A stretch of 64,000 nt of DNA from positions 9,138-73,137 of the forward strand of contig NZ_JOGO01000029.1 in NCBI RefSeq assembly GCF_000719475.1, written 5' to 3'. The notes beneath the pieces were generated by a model, which searched no databases, was not told where the DNA came from, and saw nothing but the letters and a program-made list of their open reading frames with translations. A program made the translations under genes and the position numbers. This DNA is from Streptomyces sp. NRRL F-5630. GTDB lineage: Bacteria; Actinomycetota; Actinomycetes; Streptomycetales; Streptomycetaceae. How positions within the stretch are numbered: the stretch's first letter is position 1; each line of letters starts with the position of its first letter. This document shows positions 18,817 through 27,921 of this stretch, one piece after another.

Positions 18817-19011
18817 GTGGCGCTCTCGATTTCGGCGGTGGTCCTGATGTTGATCATCGTCGTCCTGCTCGTCAGGAAGTCGGGGCTGAAAGCGGGGCAC
18901 GCGGTCGTCTGCGTGCTGCTCGGCTTCTTCCTGGCCGGCTCCTCGATCGCACCGACGATCAGGGAACTGACGAACAACGTGGCGGGGATGCTGGGGGACA
19001 TCAAGTTCTGA
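18817..19011 (+). CDS. Small two-helix membrane protein
   Basis: 64 residues. Helix 1 (residues 2-19, very hydrophobic) and helix 2 (near 28-46, ending FFLAGSSIAPTI) flank a short RKSGLKAGH loop; the tail TIRELTNNVAGMLGDIKF is amphipathic. GTG 18817 has a strong ribosome-binding site, GGGAGGTGA at 18802-18810. No function is known to me. It stands alone, 156 bases before the separately promoted mshB. Confidence 0.8.
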   Translation: MALSISAVVLMLIIVVLLVRKSGLKAGHAVVCVLLGFFLAGSSIAPTIRELTNNVAGMLGDIKF

Positions 19012-19155
19012 GCCACCGCCACCCGGACGGCGAGCACGGGGTCCGGGGCGGAGTGCGGGCGGGCGCGGGGGCCGCGCGGTGGGGGGCACGCGCGGGTGCG
19101 GGGGCCCGCCGTTCCGCTCACGGCGGGTGGCGGGGTGCCGTCCCGGCGGGGCTCG

Positions 19156-19161
19156 TAGGCT
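19156..19161 (+). promoter_or_regulatory. -10 element giving a leaderless mshB message
   Basis: TAGGCT ends 6 bases before the mshB ATG at 19168. A transcript starting 6-7 bases after this hexamer would begin at or next to the start codon. No ribosome-binding site precedes the ATG, which supports leaderless translation. No convincing -35 is visible. Confidence 0.55.
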
Positions 19162-19167
19162 GGGGCC

Positions 19168-20097
19168 ATGACCGAGAACGCCCGTCCGCGACTGCTCCTC
19201 GTCCACGCGCACCCGGACGACGAGTCGATCACCACCGGGGCCACGATGGCCGCCGCCGTCGCGAGCGGCGCCGAGGTCACCCTCGTGACCTGCACCCTCG
19301 GCGAGGAGGGCGAGATCATCCCGCCCGCGCTCGCCCCCCTCGCCGCCGACCGCGCCGACCGGCTCGGCACGTACCGCAGCGGCGAACTCACCGCGGCCAT
19401 GGCCGCCCTCGGCGTCCGCGACCACCGCTTCCTCGGCGGGCCGGGACGCTACCGCGACTCCGGGATGCGGGGCGCCCCGCAGAACGACCGCCCCGGCTCC
19501 TTCTGGTCCGCGCCGCTCGACGAGGCGGCAGGGCACCTCGTCGCGGTCATCCGCGAGGTGCGGCCCGACGTCCTCGTCACCTACGACCCCGACGGGGGCT
19601 ACGGCCACCCCGACCACATCCAGGCCCACCGCGTCGCGATGCGCGCCGCCGAACTCGCCGCCGCGCCGGGCCGCCTGCCCGAGGCCGGACCCGCGCACAC
19701 GATCGCCAAGACGTACTGGAACCGGCTCCCGCGCCCCGTCGCCGAAGCCGCCTTCGCCGAAGCCCGCCGCGCGCTGCCCGACAGCCCCTTCACCACGCTC
19801 GCCGCCGTCGACGACGTCCCCGGAGTCGTCGAGGCCGCGCGCGTCACGACCGCCGTCGACGCCCGCGCCCACCTCCCGGCGAAGCTCGCGGCGATGCGCG
19901 CCCACGCCACCCAGATCACCGTCGCCGAACCCCTCTTCGCCCTCTCCAACGACCTCGCTCAGCCCGTCTTCGGCATCGAGTACTACGAGTTGGTGCGCGG
20001 CGAGGCGGGGCCGCCGGGCCCGGACGGCTACGAGGCGGGGCTCTTCGCCGGGCTCGTGCCGCCCTCCTCTTCCTCCGCCAGGGAGCCGCAGTCATGA
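19168..20097 (+). CDS. mshB: MshB, GlcNAc-Ins deacetylase of mycothiol biosynthesis
   Basis: 309 residues. It removes the acetyl group from N-acetyl-glucosaminyl-inositol, the second step to mycothiol, the main low-molecular-weight thiol of actinobacteria. Zinc-site motifs of the LmbE/PIG-L family are present: HAHPDDE (His15, Asp17, Asp18) and HPDH (His147 to His150). Length and the segment [12 protein letters not shown] fit MshB rather than the later-acting Mca (mycothiol S-conjugate amidase). The stop overlaps the next start (ATGA), so the two are probably cotranscribed. Confidence 0.94.
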   Translation: MTENARPRLLLVHAHPDDESITTGATMAAAVASGAEVTLVTCTLGEEGEIIPPALAPLAADRADRLGTYRSGELTAAMAALGVRDHRFLGGPGRYRDSGMRGAPQNDRPGSFWSAPLDEAAGHLVAVIREVRPDVLVTYDPDGGYGHPDHIQAHRVAMRAAELAAAPGRLPEAGPAHTIAKTYWNRLPRPVAEAAFAEARRALPDSPFTTLAAVDDVPGVVEAARVTTAVDARAHLPAKLAAMRAHATQITVAEPLFALSNDLAQPVFGIEYYELVRGEAGPPGPDGYEAGLFAGLVPPSSSSAREPQS

Positions 20098-20531
20098 GCA
20101 ACAAGCCCAAGGTCCCCGCCCAGCGCACCGCTCCCGAGGGACACTTCCTCGCCGCGCCGCCCAAGCCCGCGCGCATCGCCGGGTACGTGGGCGGCGCCCT
20201 GCTCGGCCTCGTCACGGGGCTCGCCGGGGCGCTCGTGCACGCGGCGCTGCCGCCCGGCGGACTCGCCCTCGCGCTCGCCGCGCTCGCCGGGCTCTGCTAC
20301 GGCGGTGCCCAGCTCGCCCGCACCCTCGCGGGCGGCCTGATCCCGGCCCTCGGCTGGCTCCTCGCCGTCGTACTGCTCACCACGACACGCCCCGAGGGCG
20401 ACTACGTCTTCGGCGCCGGGCTCGGTTCGTACGGCTTCCTGCTCGGCGGCATGGCCGTGGCTGTGATCTGTGCCACCGGCGGGCGGCCCGGCGGCTGGGC
20501 GGGTCCCGGAACGGTGCGTACGAGCGCCTGA
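20094..20531 (+). CDS. Membrane protein downstream of mshB (DUF6113-like)
   Basis: 145 residues. A basic N-terminus of about 27 residues is followed by four hydrophobic segments (near 28-48, 51-70, 76-95 and 108-128). It resembles the small membrane protein that commonly follows mshB in Streptomyces, which I associate with DUF6113; the family name is from memory. ATG 20094 overlaps the mshB stop as ATGA, indicating coupled translation. Function unknown. Confidence 0.78.
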   Translation: MSNKPKVPAQRTAPEGHFLAAPPKPARIAGYVGGALLGLVTGLAGALVHAALPPGGLALALAALAGLCYGGAQLARTLAGGLIPALGWLLAVVLLTTTRPEGDYVFGAGLGSYGFLLGGMAVAVICATGGRPGGWAGPGTVRTSA

Positions 20532-20758
20532 CGGGGTACCCGGACCGGTACCGGTCCAGGACCCGGCGAAGTCGTGAGCGCGCACCTGACCATTCACGCG
20601 AAAGCCCCGGAAGTCCCGACTTCGGCCCGCGGGCCGGACGGAGCGCGTCCGGCGGCCAGTATGGTGGTGCGCGCCGCCGAGCCACCCCCCACCTTCGGCA
20701 GGGGAGCCCCCTCGCGGGAGGTCGTGACGGGCGGTGGAGCCAAACAGGAGAGCCTGCC

Positions 20759-23005
20759 TTGAGTCGTGATACTGAGAGTTCGTCCTCCGGCCCCCGGGGG
20801 AGCGGCGGCGGTGCCGCCTACCCCTCGGGCACGCCCCCGTACGGCACCCCGGCGCAGGGCGAGGACGGCGCAGCCGCCCCGCAGGACGCCGCGGCCTCCG
20901 GCGCGGGTCGCTCCGAGGAGCGCAGGACCGAGACGACCATGACGACCCGGATCAAGATCAACATCCCCGGGTCGCGGCCCATCCCGCCCGTCGTGCTGCG
21001 CACGCCGATGAGTGACAGGGAGAAGGAGGAGCGCGCCGCGCGGGGCGAGGACACAGGGCCCCCGCAGGGCGGCGCTCCGCAAGGCCGTGAGCGCTCGCGG
21101 CCCGCGCCCGTGCCGCCGCCCCCGGGCGAGCGGGACGGCGGCCAGGGGCCCGCCGAGCGGCCGGGCCCCTCGGGGCAGCCCGCGCGGCCCGGTCCCGCGG
21201 GGGCGTCGGGGCAGACCGCGGGCGGTGGCGCGCCGCGTGAGGACAAGCCGCCGAGCGACTGGTTCGCGCCGCGCAAGAACGGGACCCGGGGCGGCAACAC
21301 GCCGAGCCCGGTGGCGCCGTCGCAGGGCGGCGGGACCGAGGGCGCGGGGCTGCCGGGGGGCGGGACGCAGGGAGCGGGTGTTCCCGGCACGCCTGGCGCT
21401 CCCCGCGCGGCCGGTGCTCCGGGCGCCTCCGGCGGGAGTGCGCCCGCCGCCGGCGGGTACGGTGCGCAGACGCCCGCCGCCGGTACGCCCCTCGGCCGGG
21501 ACGCGGGGAGGCAGCAGCCCCCGCAAAGCGGCCGGAGCACGGGGGCCTACGACGTCACGCAGGCGTTCGCCGACGCGCCGCCGCAGGCGACGCCGCGCGC
21601 CGGTGGGCCGCGGAGCGGTGGCCCGCAGGCCGGTGCCTCGGAGGCCGAGACCACCGCGCAGCACCCCGCGCCCGGTACGCCCCGTTCGCCGTGGCCCTCC
21701 GTCGACGACACCGCGATCCTCACCCCGCAGCAGCTCCGCGCCCCCGGCGGCCCCTCGGGCGGCCCCGGCGACGGTGGCGCGGGCGGCCCGGGCAACGGCG
21801 GCCCCGGCAGCGGCGGCGCGTCCGCCGGTCAGGTCTCCGGTGACACGCTCACGGGCGGCCTCCCCGTCGTCCCGCCGCGGTGGGAGAGCGACCAGGGCGG
21901 CGACCGCGTGACGATGCGCCAGGACCCGCTGGGCCCCGGCGCCGGATCGCCCTCCTTCCCCGTCCCGGGAGCCGCCGCGCGGTTCCCCGAGCCGGTCACC
22001 TCGCCCGCCGGGCCCGAGCAGCCGTCCTCGAAGGCCGCGAAGTCCGCGAAGCCGAAGAAGAAGGGCCGCAGCAAGCTCGGCCTCCTCCTCGGCGCCGTCG
22101 TCGTCATCGCGGCGGGCGGTTACGGGGCGGGCCTCCTGATGAACCGTTCCGACGTTCCCAAGGGCACCACCGTGCTCGGTGTGGACATCGGCGGCGGCAC
22201 GCGCGACGAGGCCGTCAACAAGCTGGACTCGGCCCTCGCCAAGCGGTCCCTCACCGCGCTGCCGCTCAGCGTCGACGGCAAGGCGGTGAGCCTCAAGCCG
22301 GACAAGTCGGGGCTCTCGCTCGACACTCAGGCGACCGTGCGCGGCGCGGCGACGAGCGACTACAACCCGGTCTCCGTCTTCGGCTCGCTCGTCGGCAAGG
22401 AGCGCGTCGTCGACCCGGTCATGCCCGTCGACAAGGAGAAGCTCGCCGACTCGCTGAGCCGGGTCGCGGGAACGTCGGGCAGCCTCCGGGAGGGAACGAT
22501 CAAGTTTTCCCCGGGCAAGGCCACGCCTGTGCACGGCAAGCCGGGCCGCACGCTCGACGTCGACAAGTCGATGGACATCGTGGCGCGGGCGTACCGGGAC
22601 CAGGTCGAGGCGGGGGCCACCAAGCCCGTCTCGCTGCCGCTCACCGAGCACAAGCCGGAGATCTCGGACGCCGAGGTCGACCGCATGATGAAGGACTTCG
22701 CCGAACCGGCCATGTCCGGACTCGTGACGATCAAGGCCGGTACGGCGTCGATCCAGTTCGGCCCGGACCGGTCGCTGCCGCAGATCCTCGGCGTGAAGGC
22801 GGTCGGCGGGAAGCTCGTCGACACGTACGACCTCAAGGCCCTGGAGACCCTGTACGGCTCGACCTTCGAGGGCGTGCTCATCACCCGTGGCACGGGCGAG
22901 AAGACGGCCGTGACCCCCCAGGACGTCGTGGGGGCGCTGCGGGAGGCGCTGCGCGGGAAGACGGCCGCCGAGCGGACGGTGGAGATCAAGACGAATCCCA
23001 GCTGA
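20759..23005 (+). CDS. Membrane-anchored protein with peptidoglycan-binding-like repeats
   Basis: 748 residues from TTG 20759. Residues 1-430 are disordered, rich in Gly/Pro/Ala/Ser, with a small patch MTTRIKINIPGSRPIPPV at 61. A Lys-rich stretch leads to one membrane helix near 440-462, placing the C-terminal 285 residues outside. That part has repeats beginning TTVLGVDIGGGTRDEAVNKL, the pattern of the PG_binding_4/VanW-associated domain. A cell-wall role is inferred. TTG is chosen because it has GGAGA 11 bases upstream and the frame is closed before it; ATG 20939 is the alternative and would delete 60 low-complexity residues. Confidence 0.82.
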   Translation: MSRDTESSSSGPRGSGGGAAYPSGTPPYGTPAQGEDGAAAPQDAAASGAGRSEERRTETTMTTRIKINIPGSRPIPPVVLRTPMSDREKEERAARGEDTGPPQGGAPQGRERSRPAPVPPPPGERDGGQGPAERPGPSGQPARPGPAGASGQTAGGGAPREDKPPSDWFAPRKNGTRGGNTPSPVAPSQGGGTEGAGLPGGGTQGAGVPGTPGAPRAAGAPGASGGSAPAAGGYGAQTPAAGTPLGRDAGRQQPPQSGRSTGAYDVTQAFADAPPQATPRAGGPRSGGPQAGASEAETTAQHPAPGTPRSPWPSVDDTAILTPQQLRAPGGPSGGPGDGGAGGPGNGGPGSGGASAGQVSGDTLTGGLPVVPPRWESDQGGDRVTMRQDPLGPGAGSPSFPVPGAAARFPEPVTSPAGPEQPSSKAAKSAKPKKKGRSKLGLLLGAVVVIAAGGYGAGLLMNRSDVPKGTTVLGVDIGGGTRDEAVNKLDSALAKRSLTALPLSVDGKAVSLKPDKSGLSLDTQATVRGAATSDYNPVSVFGSLVGKERVVDPVMPVDKEKLADSLSRVAGTSGSLREGTIKFSPGKATPVHGKPGRTLDVDKSMDIVARAYRDQVEAGATKPVSLPLTEHKPEISDAEVDRMMKDFAEPAMSGLVTIKAGTASIQFGPDRSLPQILGVKAVGGKLVDTYDLKALETLYGSTFEGVLITRGTGEKTAVTPQDVVGALREALRGKTAAERTVEIKTNPS

Positions 23006-23110
23006 CGTCGGGGACGGGCGGGGGGCGGGTCCTGAGGGGGACTCGTCCCCCGTCGTGGGTTCGGCCCTCTGCCGGGCGGGCCCCTTCAAAGGCTCCGCCC
23101 CCGCGCCCCC

Positions 23111-23138
23111 GCTCCTCGAACGCCGGAGGGGCTGGATT
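23111..23138. repeat. Streptomyces-type dispersed intergenic repeat
   Basis: The string CTCCTCGAACGCCGGAGGGG, followed by CTGGATT, lies in the 263-base gap before the ABC operon. It closely resembles an intergenic sequence that recurs many times in Streptomyces genomes, from memory. The core GAACGCCGG flanked by CTCCT/AGGGG can fold into a short hairpin. Confidence 0.45.
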
Positions 23139-23268
23139 GCGCGGGCGGGCCTGATCGTCGGGGCTGGTCGGTGGGGCGTTCCTCGCGGCGCCGCATGACA
23201 TCTGTCATCCCCGAGTCGCGACGCGCGCCACTGCCGCCGCGCCCCGCTCGCGCGCCATCCTCTACCGC

Positions 23269-24210
23269 ATGACGGATACACGTGATGTGACGGCGCAGCC
23301 TCCCGTCGTCGCCTTCGACGACGTGACGAAGAGCTACGGCGAGGTGCGGGCCGTGGCCGGGCTCTCGCTCGTCCTGCGCCCCGGCGAGACGGTCGCGCTG
23401 CTCGGCCCCAACGGCGCCGGCAAATCCTCCACGCTCGACCTGCTCCTCGGCCTGCGCCGCCCCGACGCGGGCACCGTGCGGCTCTTCGGCGGCTCGCCCG
23501 AGCGCGCCCTCGCCGCCGGGCGGGTCGGGGCGATGCTCCAGAGCGGCGGGCTCATGGAGGACGTGACGGTACGGGAACTCGTCACCTTCGCGGCGCGGCT
23601 CCACCCGCGCCCGTACCCGGTCGACGACACCCTCGCGGTCGCCGGGCTCACCGGAGTCGCGGAGCAGAAGGTCAACAAGCTCTCCGGCGGGCAGGAGCAG
23701 CGCGTGCGGTTCGCGCTCGCCACCGTCGGGGACTGCGACCTCATCGTGCTCGACGAGCCCACCACCGGCATGGACGTCACCGCGCGCCACGCCTTCTGGG
23801 CGACGATGCGCGAACAGGCCGCCTCCGGCCGTACGGTCCTCTTCGCGACCCACTACCTGGAGGAGGCCGACGCGATCGCCGACCGCGTCCTCGTCCTCAA
23901 CAAGGGCCGCCTCCTCGCCGACGGCACGGCCGCCGAGGTCAAGGCGCGCGCCGGTGCCCGCCGGATCTCCTTCGACCTCGAACCCGCCGCGGCCCCGGGA
24001 CTCGCCGAGCGCCTGCGCCCGCTCCCCGGGCTCACCGAGGTCACCGTCTCGGGCCACTCCGTACGCCTCGCCTCGCACGACGCCGACGCCACCGTGCACG
24101 CCCTGTACGCCCTCGGCGACCTCTACCCGCGCAACCTCGAAGTCCGGGGCCTCGGCCTCGAACAGGCATTCATCGCCCTCACCACGGCCGAGGAGGCCAC
24201 GACCGCATGA
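23269..24210 (+). CDS. ABC transporter ATPase, drug/lipid efflux type
   Basis: 313 residues. Walker A GPNGAGKS near residue 46, signature LSGGQEQR, Walker B LIVLDEPTTGMD and H-loop FATHYLEEAD are all intact; the last two are typical of DrrA/NatA-type exporters. The C-terminal 80 residues (after KARAGARRISFD) are the regulatory extension of this group. It forms an ATGA overlap with the permease gene and belongs to a four-gene operon with a two-component system, an arrangement usual for drug or antimicrobial-peptide response. Confidence 0.93.
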   Translation: MTDTRDVTAQPPVVAFDDVTKSYGEVRAVAGLSLVLRPGETVALLGPNGAGKSSTLDLLLGLRRPDAGTVRLFGGSPERALAAGRVGAMLQSGGLMEDVTVRELVTFAARLHPRPYPVDDTLAVAGLTGVAEQKVNKLSGGQEQRVRFALATVGDCDLIVLDEPTTGMDVTARHAFWATMREQAASGRTVLFATHYLEEADAIADRVLVLNKGRLLADGTAAEVKARAGARRISFDLEPAAAPGLAERLRPLPGLTEVTVSGHSVRLASHDADATVHALYALGDLYPRNLEVRGLGLEQAFIALTTAEEATTA

Positions 24211-25031
24211 GCAACGAACCCGCCGCCGCCACGGTCCCCCTGACGGCCCCGGCCCGCCCCGCGCCCGCCACCGTCCCCCGCTCCTCGCTCACCCGCACCC
24301 TCGCCCTCCTGCGCCTGGAGATCGCGAGGACCACGCGCAACGGGAAGTTCCTCTTCTTCTCGGTGCTCTACCCGGCCGGTCTCTTCCTCCTCATCACGGC
24401 GGGCCAGAACGGCGACGCCAAGGTCGGCGACCTGAGCCTGTCCGCGTACTTCATGGTCTCGATGGCGTCCTTCGGCGCGCTCACCGCCGTGCTCGTCGGC
24501 AACAGCGAGCGCATCGCGAGGGAGCGGGAGAAGGGCTGGGTGCGGCAGTTGCGGCTCACACCGCTGCCGGGCCACGGCTACGTGGTCAGCAAGATCGGCT
24601 CGGCGGCCGTCGTGAGCCTGCCCTCGATCGTCGTCGTCTTCGTCGTCGGCGCGCTCGCCAAGGGCGTGCGGCTCGACGCCTGGCAGTGGCTCGCGCTCCT
24701 CGGCCTCATCTGGGCGGGCAGCCTCGTCTTCGCCGCGCTGGGCGTCGCGATCGGCTACCTCGCGACGGGCGACGCGGTCCGCCCGCTCACGATGCTCGTC
24801 TACTTCGGGCTCTCCCTGCTGGGCGGGCTGTGGCTGCCCACCACGAACTTCCCGCAGTGGCTCCAGAGCATCGCCTCCTGGACCCCGACCCACGCCTACG
24901 CGGCGCTCGGCCAGTCCGTCGAGGCGGGCGGCGCGCCGCACCTGAAGGACATCCTCCTCGTCGTCGGCTACCTTCTCCTCTTCACGGCGGTCGCCGCCCG
25001 GCTCTACCGCAAGGACACCCTGAAGGCGTGA
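24207..25031 (+). CDS. ABC-2 family permease
   Basis: 274 residues. Six hydrophobic segments, including YFMVSMASFGALTAVLVGN and LALLGLIWAGSLVFAALG, and the ABC-2 features EREKGWVRQLRLTPLPGHGY in the first cytoplasmic loop and LWLPTTNFPQWLQ near the last extracellular loop. It forms the membrane channel for the upstream ATPase. ATG 24207 overlaps the ATPase stop by 4 bases. Substrate unknown. Confidence 0.93.
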   Translation: MSNEPAAATVPLTAPARPAPATVPRSSLTRTLALLRLEIARTTRNGKFLFFSVLYPAGLFLLITAGQNGDAKVGDLSLSAYFMVSMASFGALTAVLVGNSERIAREREKGWVRQLRLTPLPGHGYVVSKIGSAAVVSLPSIVVVFVVGALAKGVRLDAWQWLALLGLIWAGSLVFAALGVAIGYLATGDAVRPLTMLVYFGLSLLGGLWLPTTNFPQWLQSIASWTPTHAYAALGQSVEAGGAPHLKDILLVVGYLLLFTAVAARLYRKDTLKA

Positions 25032-25039
25032 CGGCACCG

Positions 25040-26269
25040 ATGACGACCAGCGCACCCCCGCCCCGCTCCCGCCTTCCACGTCTGCTCGCGCCGTTCGCCC
25101 GCCCCGCGCTCCTCGGCAGCCCGCCGGGCAACCGGCGCGCGCTGCGCGGGAAGGTCCTGTGGATCGGGGTCTGGCTCGTCTTCCTGATCGACCCGCTCGA
25201 CGACCTCGTCAGCGGCCCCCACGGAGCCCCCGCGCGTGCCGCAGGGTGGGCGGGGCTGCTCGTGTTCGTCGCGTGCTACCTGACGCTCGTCGTACGGGAC
25301 GTCACCCGGCCGTACACGTCGCTCCGCGCCCTCGTCCTGCTCGGCCTCATGCTCGCCCTGGCCGTCGCGCTGCCGCTCGGCCTCGGCGAGTCCTGGTACG
25401 TCCTGCTCGTGTACTTCGCCGTCTCGTGCGCCGCCGCGCTGCCGCTGCCGTACTCGCGGTACGCGGTCGTCGCCTCGGCCGCGCTGCTCCTCGCCCTGCC
25501 GCCGCTGCGCGGCCACGACCCCGCCTGGGAGACGGTGATCCCCGTCCTGCTCGGCGGGTTCGCCATGACGGGGGTGCGGGAACTGGTGCGCACGACCGTG
25601 GAACTGCGCCGCGCCCGCGCGACCGTGGCCGAACTCGCGGCGAACGAGGAGCGGCTGCGCCTCGCCCGCGACCTGCACGACCTGCTCGGGCACTCGCTCT
25701 CGCTCATCACGCTCAAGAGCGAACTCGCGGGCCGCCTGCTGCCCGCGCACCCCGCCGAGGCCGCCCGCCAGGTCACCGAGATCGAACAGGTCGGCCGCCA
25801 GGCCCTCACCGACGTCCGCGCCGCCGTGGGCGGCTACCGGCAGCCGACGCTCGACGGCGAACTCGCCGGTGCCCGCATCGCCCTCGCCACCGCCGGAATC
25901 GCCGCGCACCTCCCCGACGAGGCGCCCGCGCTGCCCCCTGAGCCCGCCGCCGCGCTCGCCTGGGTCCTGCGCGAGGCCGTCACCAACGTCGTGCGCCACA
26001 GCGGCGCCCGCGCCTGCCACGTGAGCCTCACGACCCGCCAGAGCCTCCAGGGCCGATACCTGGACCTGCGCGTCGAGGACGACGGCGAGGGCCCGGCCGG
26101 AGCCTCGTACGGCAACGGCCTGACGGGGCTGCGGGAACGCCTCGCCGCGGTCGGCGGCACCCTGACGACGGGGCCGGCCCGCGCGGGGCGCCGCGGCGGA
26201 TTCGTCCTGCACGCCCACGTGCCGCTGGACGACGCGCCGCCCGGTGACCCGCCTAAGCTGCCCGCATGA
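25040..26269 (+). CDS. Sensor histidine kinase, DesK/NarX-like
   Basis: 409 residues. About five membrane helices fill residues 25-180. The HisKA_3 phosphoacceptor is His213 in ARDLHDLLGHSL. The ATPase domain has N-box REAVTNVVRHS and GxG-type loops in NGLTGLRERLAAVGG. It probably senses membrane or drug state and phosphorylates the regulator encoded next. ATG 25040 was chosen; GTG 25028 in the same frame would give a GTGA overlap with the permease stop and is equally plausible. Its end overlaps the regulator start. Confidence 0.92.
   Translation: MTTSAPPPRSRLPRLLAPFARPALLGSPPGNRRALRGKVLWIGVWLVFLIDPLDDLVSGPHGAPARAAGWAGLLVFVACYLTLVVRDVTRPYTSLRALVLLGLMLALAVALPLGLGESWYVLLVYFAVSCAAALPLPYSRYAVVASAALLLALPPLRGHDPAWETVIPVLLGGFAMTGVRELVRTTVELRRARATVAELAANEERLRLARDLHDLLGHSLSLITLKSELAGRLLPAHPAEAARQVTEIEQVGRQALTDVRAAVGGYRQPTLDGELAGARIALATAGIAAHLPDEAPALPPEPAAALAWVLREAVTNVVRHSGARACHVSLTTRQSLQGRYLDLRVEDDGEGPAGASYGNGLTGLRERLAAVGGTLTTGPARAGRRGGFVLHAHVPLDDAPPGDPPKLPA
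26254..26259 (+). promoter_or_regulatory. Possible internal leaderless promoter for the response regulator
   Basis: TAAGCT inside the last codons of the kinase gene ends 6 bases before ATG 26266. The spacing matches the leaderless -10 elements found elsewhere in this window. It could give regulator expression independent of the operon. Confidence 0.35.
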
Positions 26270-26886
26270 CGACGCAGTCCCCCGTACGCCTCCTGCTCGC
26301 CGAGGATCAGGCGATGGTGCGCGAGGCGCTCGCCGCCCTGCTCGGCCTGGAGGGCGACATGACCGTGGTCGCGCAGGTCGCGCGCGGGGACGAGGTGCTC
26401 GCCGCCGCGCGGGCCCACGCCGTGGACGTCGCGCTGCTCGACATCGAGATGCCCGGCATGACGGGGCTCGACGCCGCCGCCGCGCTGCACCGCGCGCTGC
26501 CCGGCGTCCGCGTCGTCATCCTCACGACCTTCGGCAGGCCCGGGTACCTGCGGCGCGCCATGGAGGCGGGCGCGAGCGCCTTCCTCGTCAAGGACGCCCC
26601 GGCCGCCGAACTCGCCGCCGCCGTGCGCCAGGTGCTCGCCGGGGAACGCGTCATCGACCCCGCCCTCGCCGCCGCGGCGCTCGCCGAGGGAGCCAACCCC
26701 CTCACGGCACGCGAGGCGGAGGTCCTGCGCGCCGCCGCCGGAGGCGCGGGCAACGCCGAACTCGCCACCGCCCTCCATCTCTCCCAGGGCACCGTCCGCA
26801 ACTACCTCTCCACGGCGATCCAGAAACTCGCCGCCCGCAACCGCGCCGACGCCGTCCGCATCGCGCGCGAGAAGGGGTGGCTGTGA
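26266..26886 (+). CDS. Response regulator, NarL/LuxR family
   Basis: 206 residues. The receiver domain has the phosphoacceptor Asp59 in ALLDIEMPG, the acidic pair near the start (AEDQ) and Lys in FLVKDAP. The C-terminal LuxR-type helix-turn-helix is NPLTAREAEVLRAAAGGAGNAELATALHLSQGT in pattern, ending VRIAREKGWL. It is coupled by ATGA to the kinase and most likely controls the ABC pair encoded upstream. Confidence 0.94.
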   Translation: MTTQSPVRLLLAEDQAMVREALAALLGLEGDMTVVAQVARGDEVLAAARAHAVDVALLDIEMPGMTGLDAAAALHRALPGVRVVILTTFGRPGYLRRAMEAGASAFLVKDAPAAELAAAVRQVLAGERVIDPALAAAALAEGANPLTAREAEVLRAAAGGAGNAELATALHLSQGTVRNYLSTAIQKLAARNRADAVRIAREKGWL

Positions 26887-27062
26887 GGGCCTGAGCCCGG
26901 TCACCCGTAGAGCGGGAGACGCGTCGCGTCCCGGTCGCCCGGCGCCTCCCGCTCCGCCCGCGTCCGGCGCCGCCCGGGGCCGCCCGCGCGGGGGCGGGAC
27001 CTCGCGCCGGACCGGGCCTCAGTGCCGCAGGCCCCGGCCCGGGTGCGCCTGCGGACCCCCCT

Positions 27063-27089
27063 CCCGCACGGGCACACCCGCACGGGCAC
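27063..27089. repeat. Short direct repeat in convergent gap
   Basis: CCCGCACGGGCAC occurs twice in tandem within the 213-base GC-rich gap between the response regulator and the convergent transglutaminase-like gene. Each copy contains the dyad CCCG/CGGG. No gene or clear terminator is seen in the rest of the gap. Confidence 0.5.
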
Positions 27090-27099
27090 CCGCGCGGCC

Positions 27100-27921
27100 T
27101 CAGTTCAGATGTGCCCGCGCCGCGCGGCCCTCGGCTCGTACCGCCTCCGCGAGTTCGCCCGAGACCGCCTCGACGACCTCCGCGTACCGCTCGAACTCCG
27201 CCGCCGCCTCCAGGTAGTCGCCGCGGCGCACCAGGAGGCGCGCCCGGTCGCGGCGCAGTCCGGCCGGGTGGGAGGGGAGGAGCAGGCCCAGCTCGGCCGC
27301 CCACAGGGCGACGTCCGTGCGCTCGGGGCGGGCCTGTGCCCAGGCGGCGATGTTGCCGAGGACGCGCCGGACGATCTCCAGCGGGCCCGCCGGGGAGAGG
27401 CGGTCAGGCGTCAGGGGGCCGCCCGCCGTCCGCTCCACGAGGCCGGCCGCCTCCGCACGGTCCAGGGGCCGTCCCGCGCCGAAGGGGTCCACGAGGACCT
27501 CGCCCGGCTCGCCGAGACCCACGACGAAGTGACCCGGCAGCGCGACCCCGTGCACCGGCGCCCCCGCCCGCCGCGCCACCTCGATCCACACCACGGAGAG
27601 CAGGATCGGCAGCCCCCGCCTGCGCCGCAGCACCTCGTGCAGGAGCGAGGACTCCAGGCGCGCGTAGTCGCGCGGCTCCCCGTGGAAGCCCTCGCGCGCG
27701 CCGAGCACCTCGCGCAGTGCCCGCGCCCAGTCCGCCGGGCCCCCGGGACGGAAGGGCAGCGCGCCCGCGAGCCGGTCGAGTTCGGCCTCGGCCGCCTCGA
27801 TGCCCGCCGGGGTCAGCTCCTCGTCGCCCTCGGCCGCGAGCAGCAGGCACAGGCGCGAGAGCGAGGGCCGCTCCTCGCGCGCCTCGGCGGCGAACAGCGC
27901 CCTGCGCTCGGCCCGGTTCAC
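27100..27921 (-). CDS. SirB1/transglutaminase-like protein
   Basis: 273 residues. The SirB1-type core reads LLHEVLRRRRGLPILLSVVWIEVARRAG, then VALPGHFVVG and LVDPFGAGRPLD, then a TPR-like helical tail (LLVRRGDYLEAAAEFERYAE). The usual transglutaminase Cys is replaced here by the GLPILLSV stretch, as in other SirB1 proteins, so catalysis is unlikely. GTG 27921 overlaps the stop of the upstream GNAT gene (GTGA), so the two are translated together. Confidence 0.85.
   Translation of the reverse strand: MNRAERRALFAAEAREERPSLSRLCLLLAAEGDEELTPAGIEAAEAELDRLAGALPFRPGGPADWARALREVLGAREGFHGEPRDYARLESSLLHEVLRRRRGLPILLSVVWIEVARRAGAPVHGVALPGHFVVGLGEPGEVLVDPFGAGRPLDRAEAAGLVERTAGGPLTPDRLSPAGPLEIVRRVLGNIAAWAQARPERTDVALWAAELGLLLPSHPAGLRRDRARLLVRRGDYLEAAAEFERYAEVVEAVSGELAEAVRAEGRAARAHLN

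Noticed and set aside
20594-23281. Long open frame antisense to the peptidoglycan-binding-type gene (and many similar antisense frames)
   Set aside because: In high-GC DNA antisense frames stay open by codon bias; the translations are Arg/Gly/Asp-biased with no domain, and the sense frame has a ribosome-binding site, membrane helix and repeats.
23954-25039. Upstream extension of the histidine kinase frame through the ABC genes
   Set aside because: It overlaps the well-supported ATPase and permease frames; kinase homology begins after 25028.
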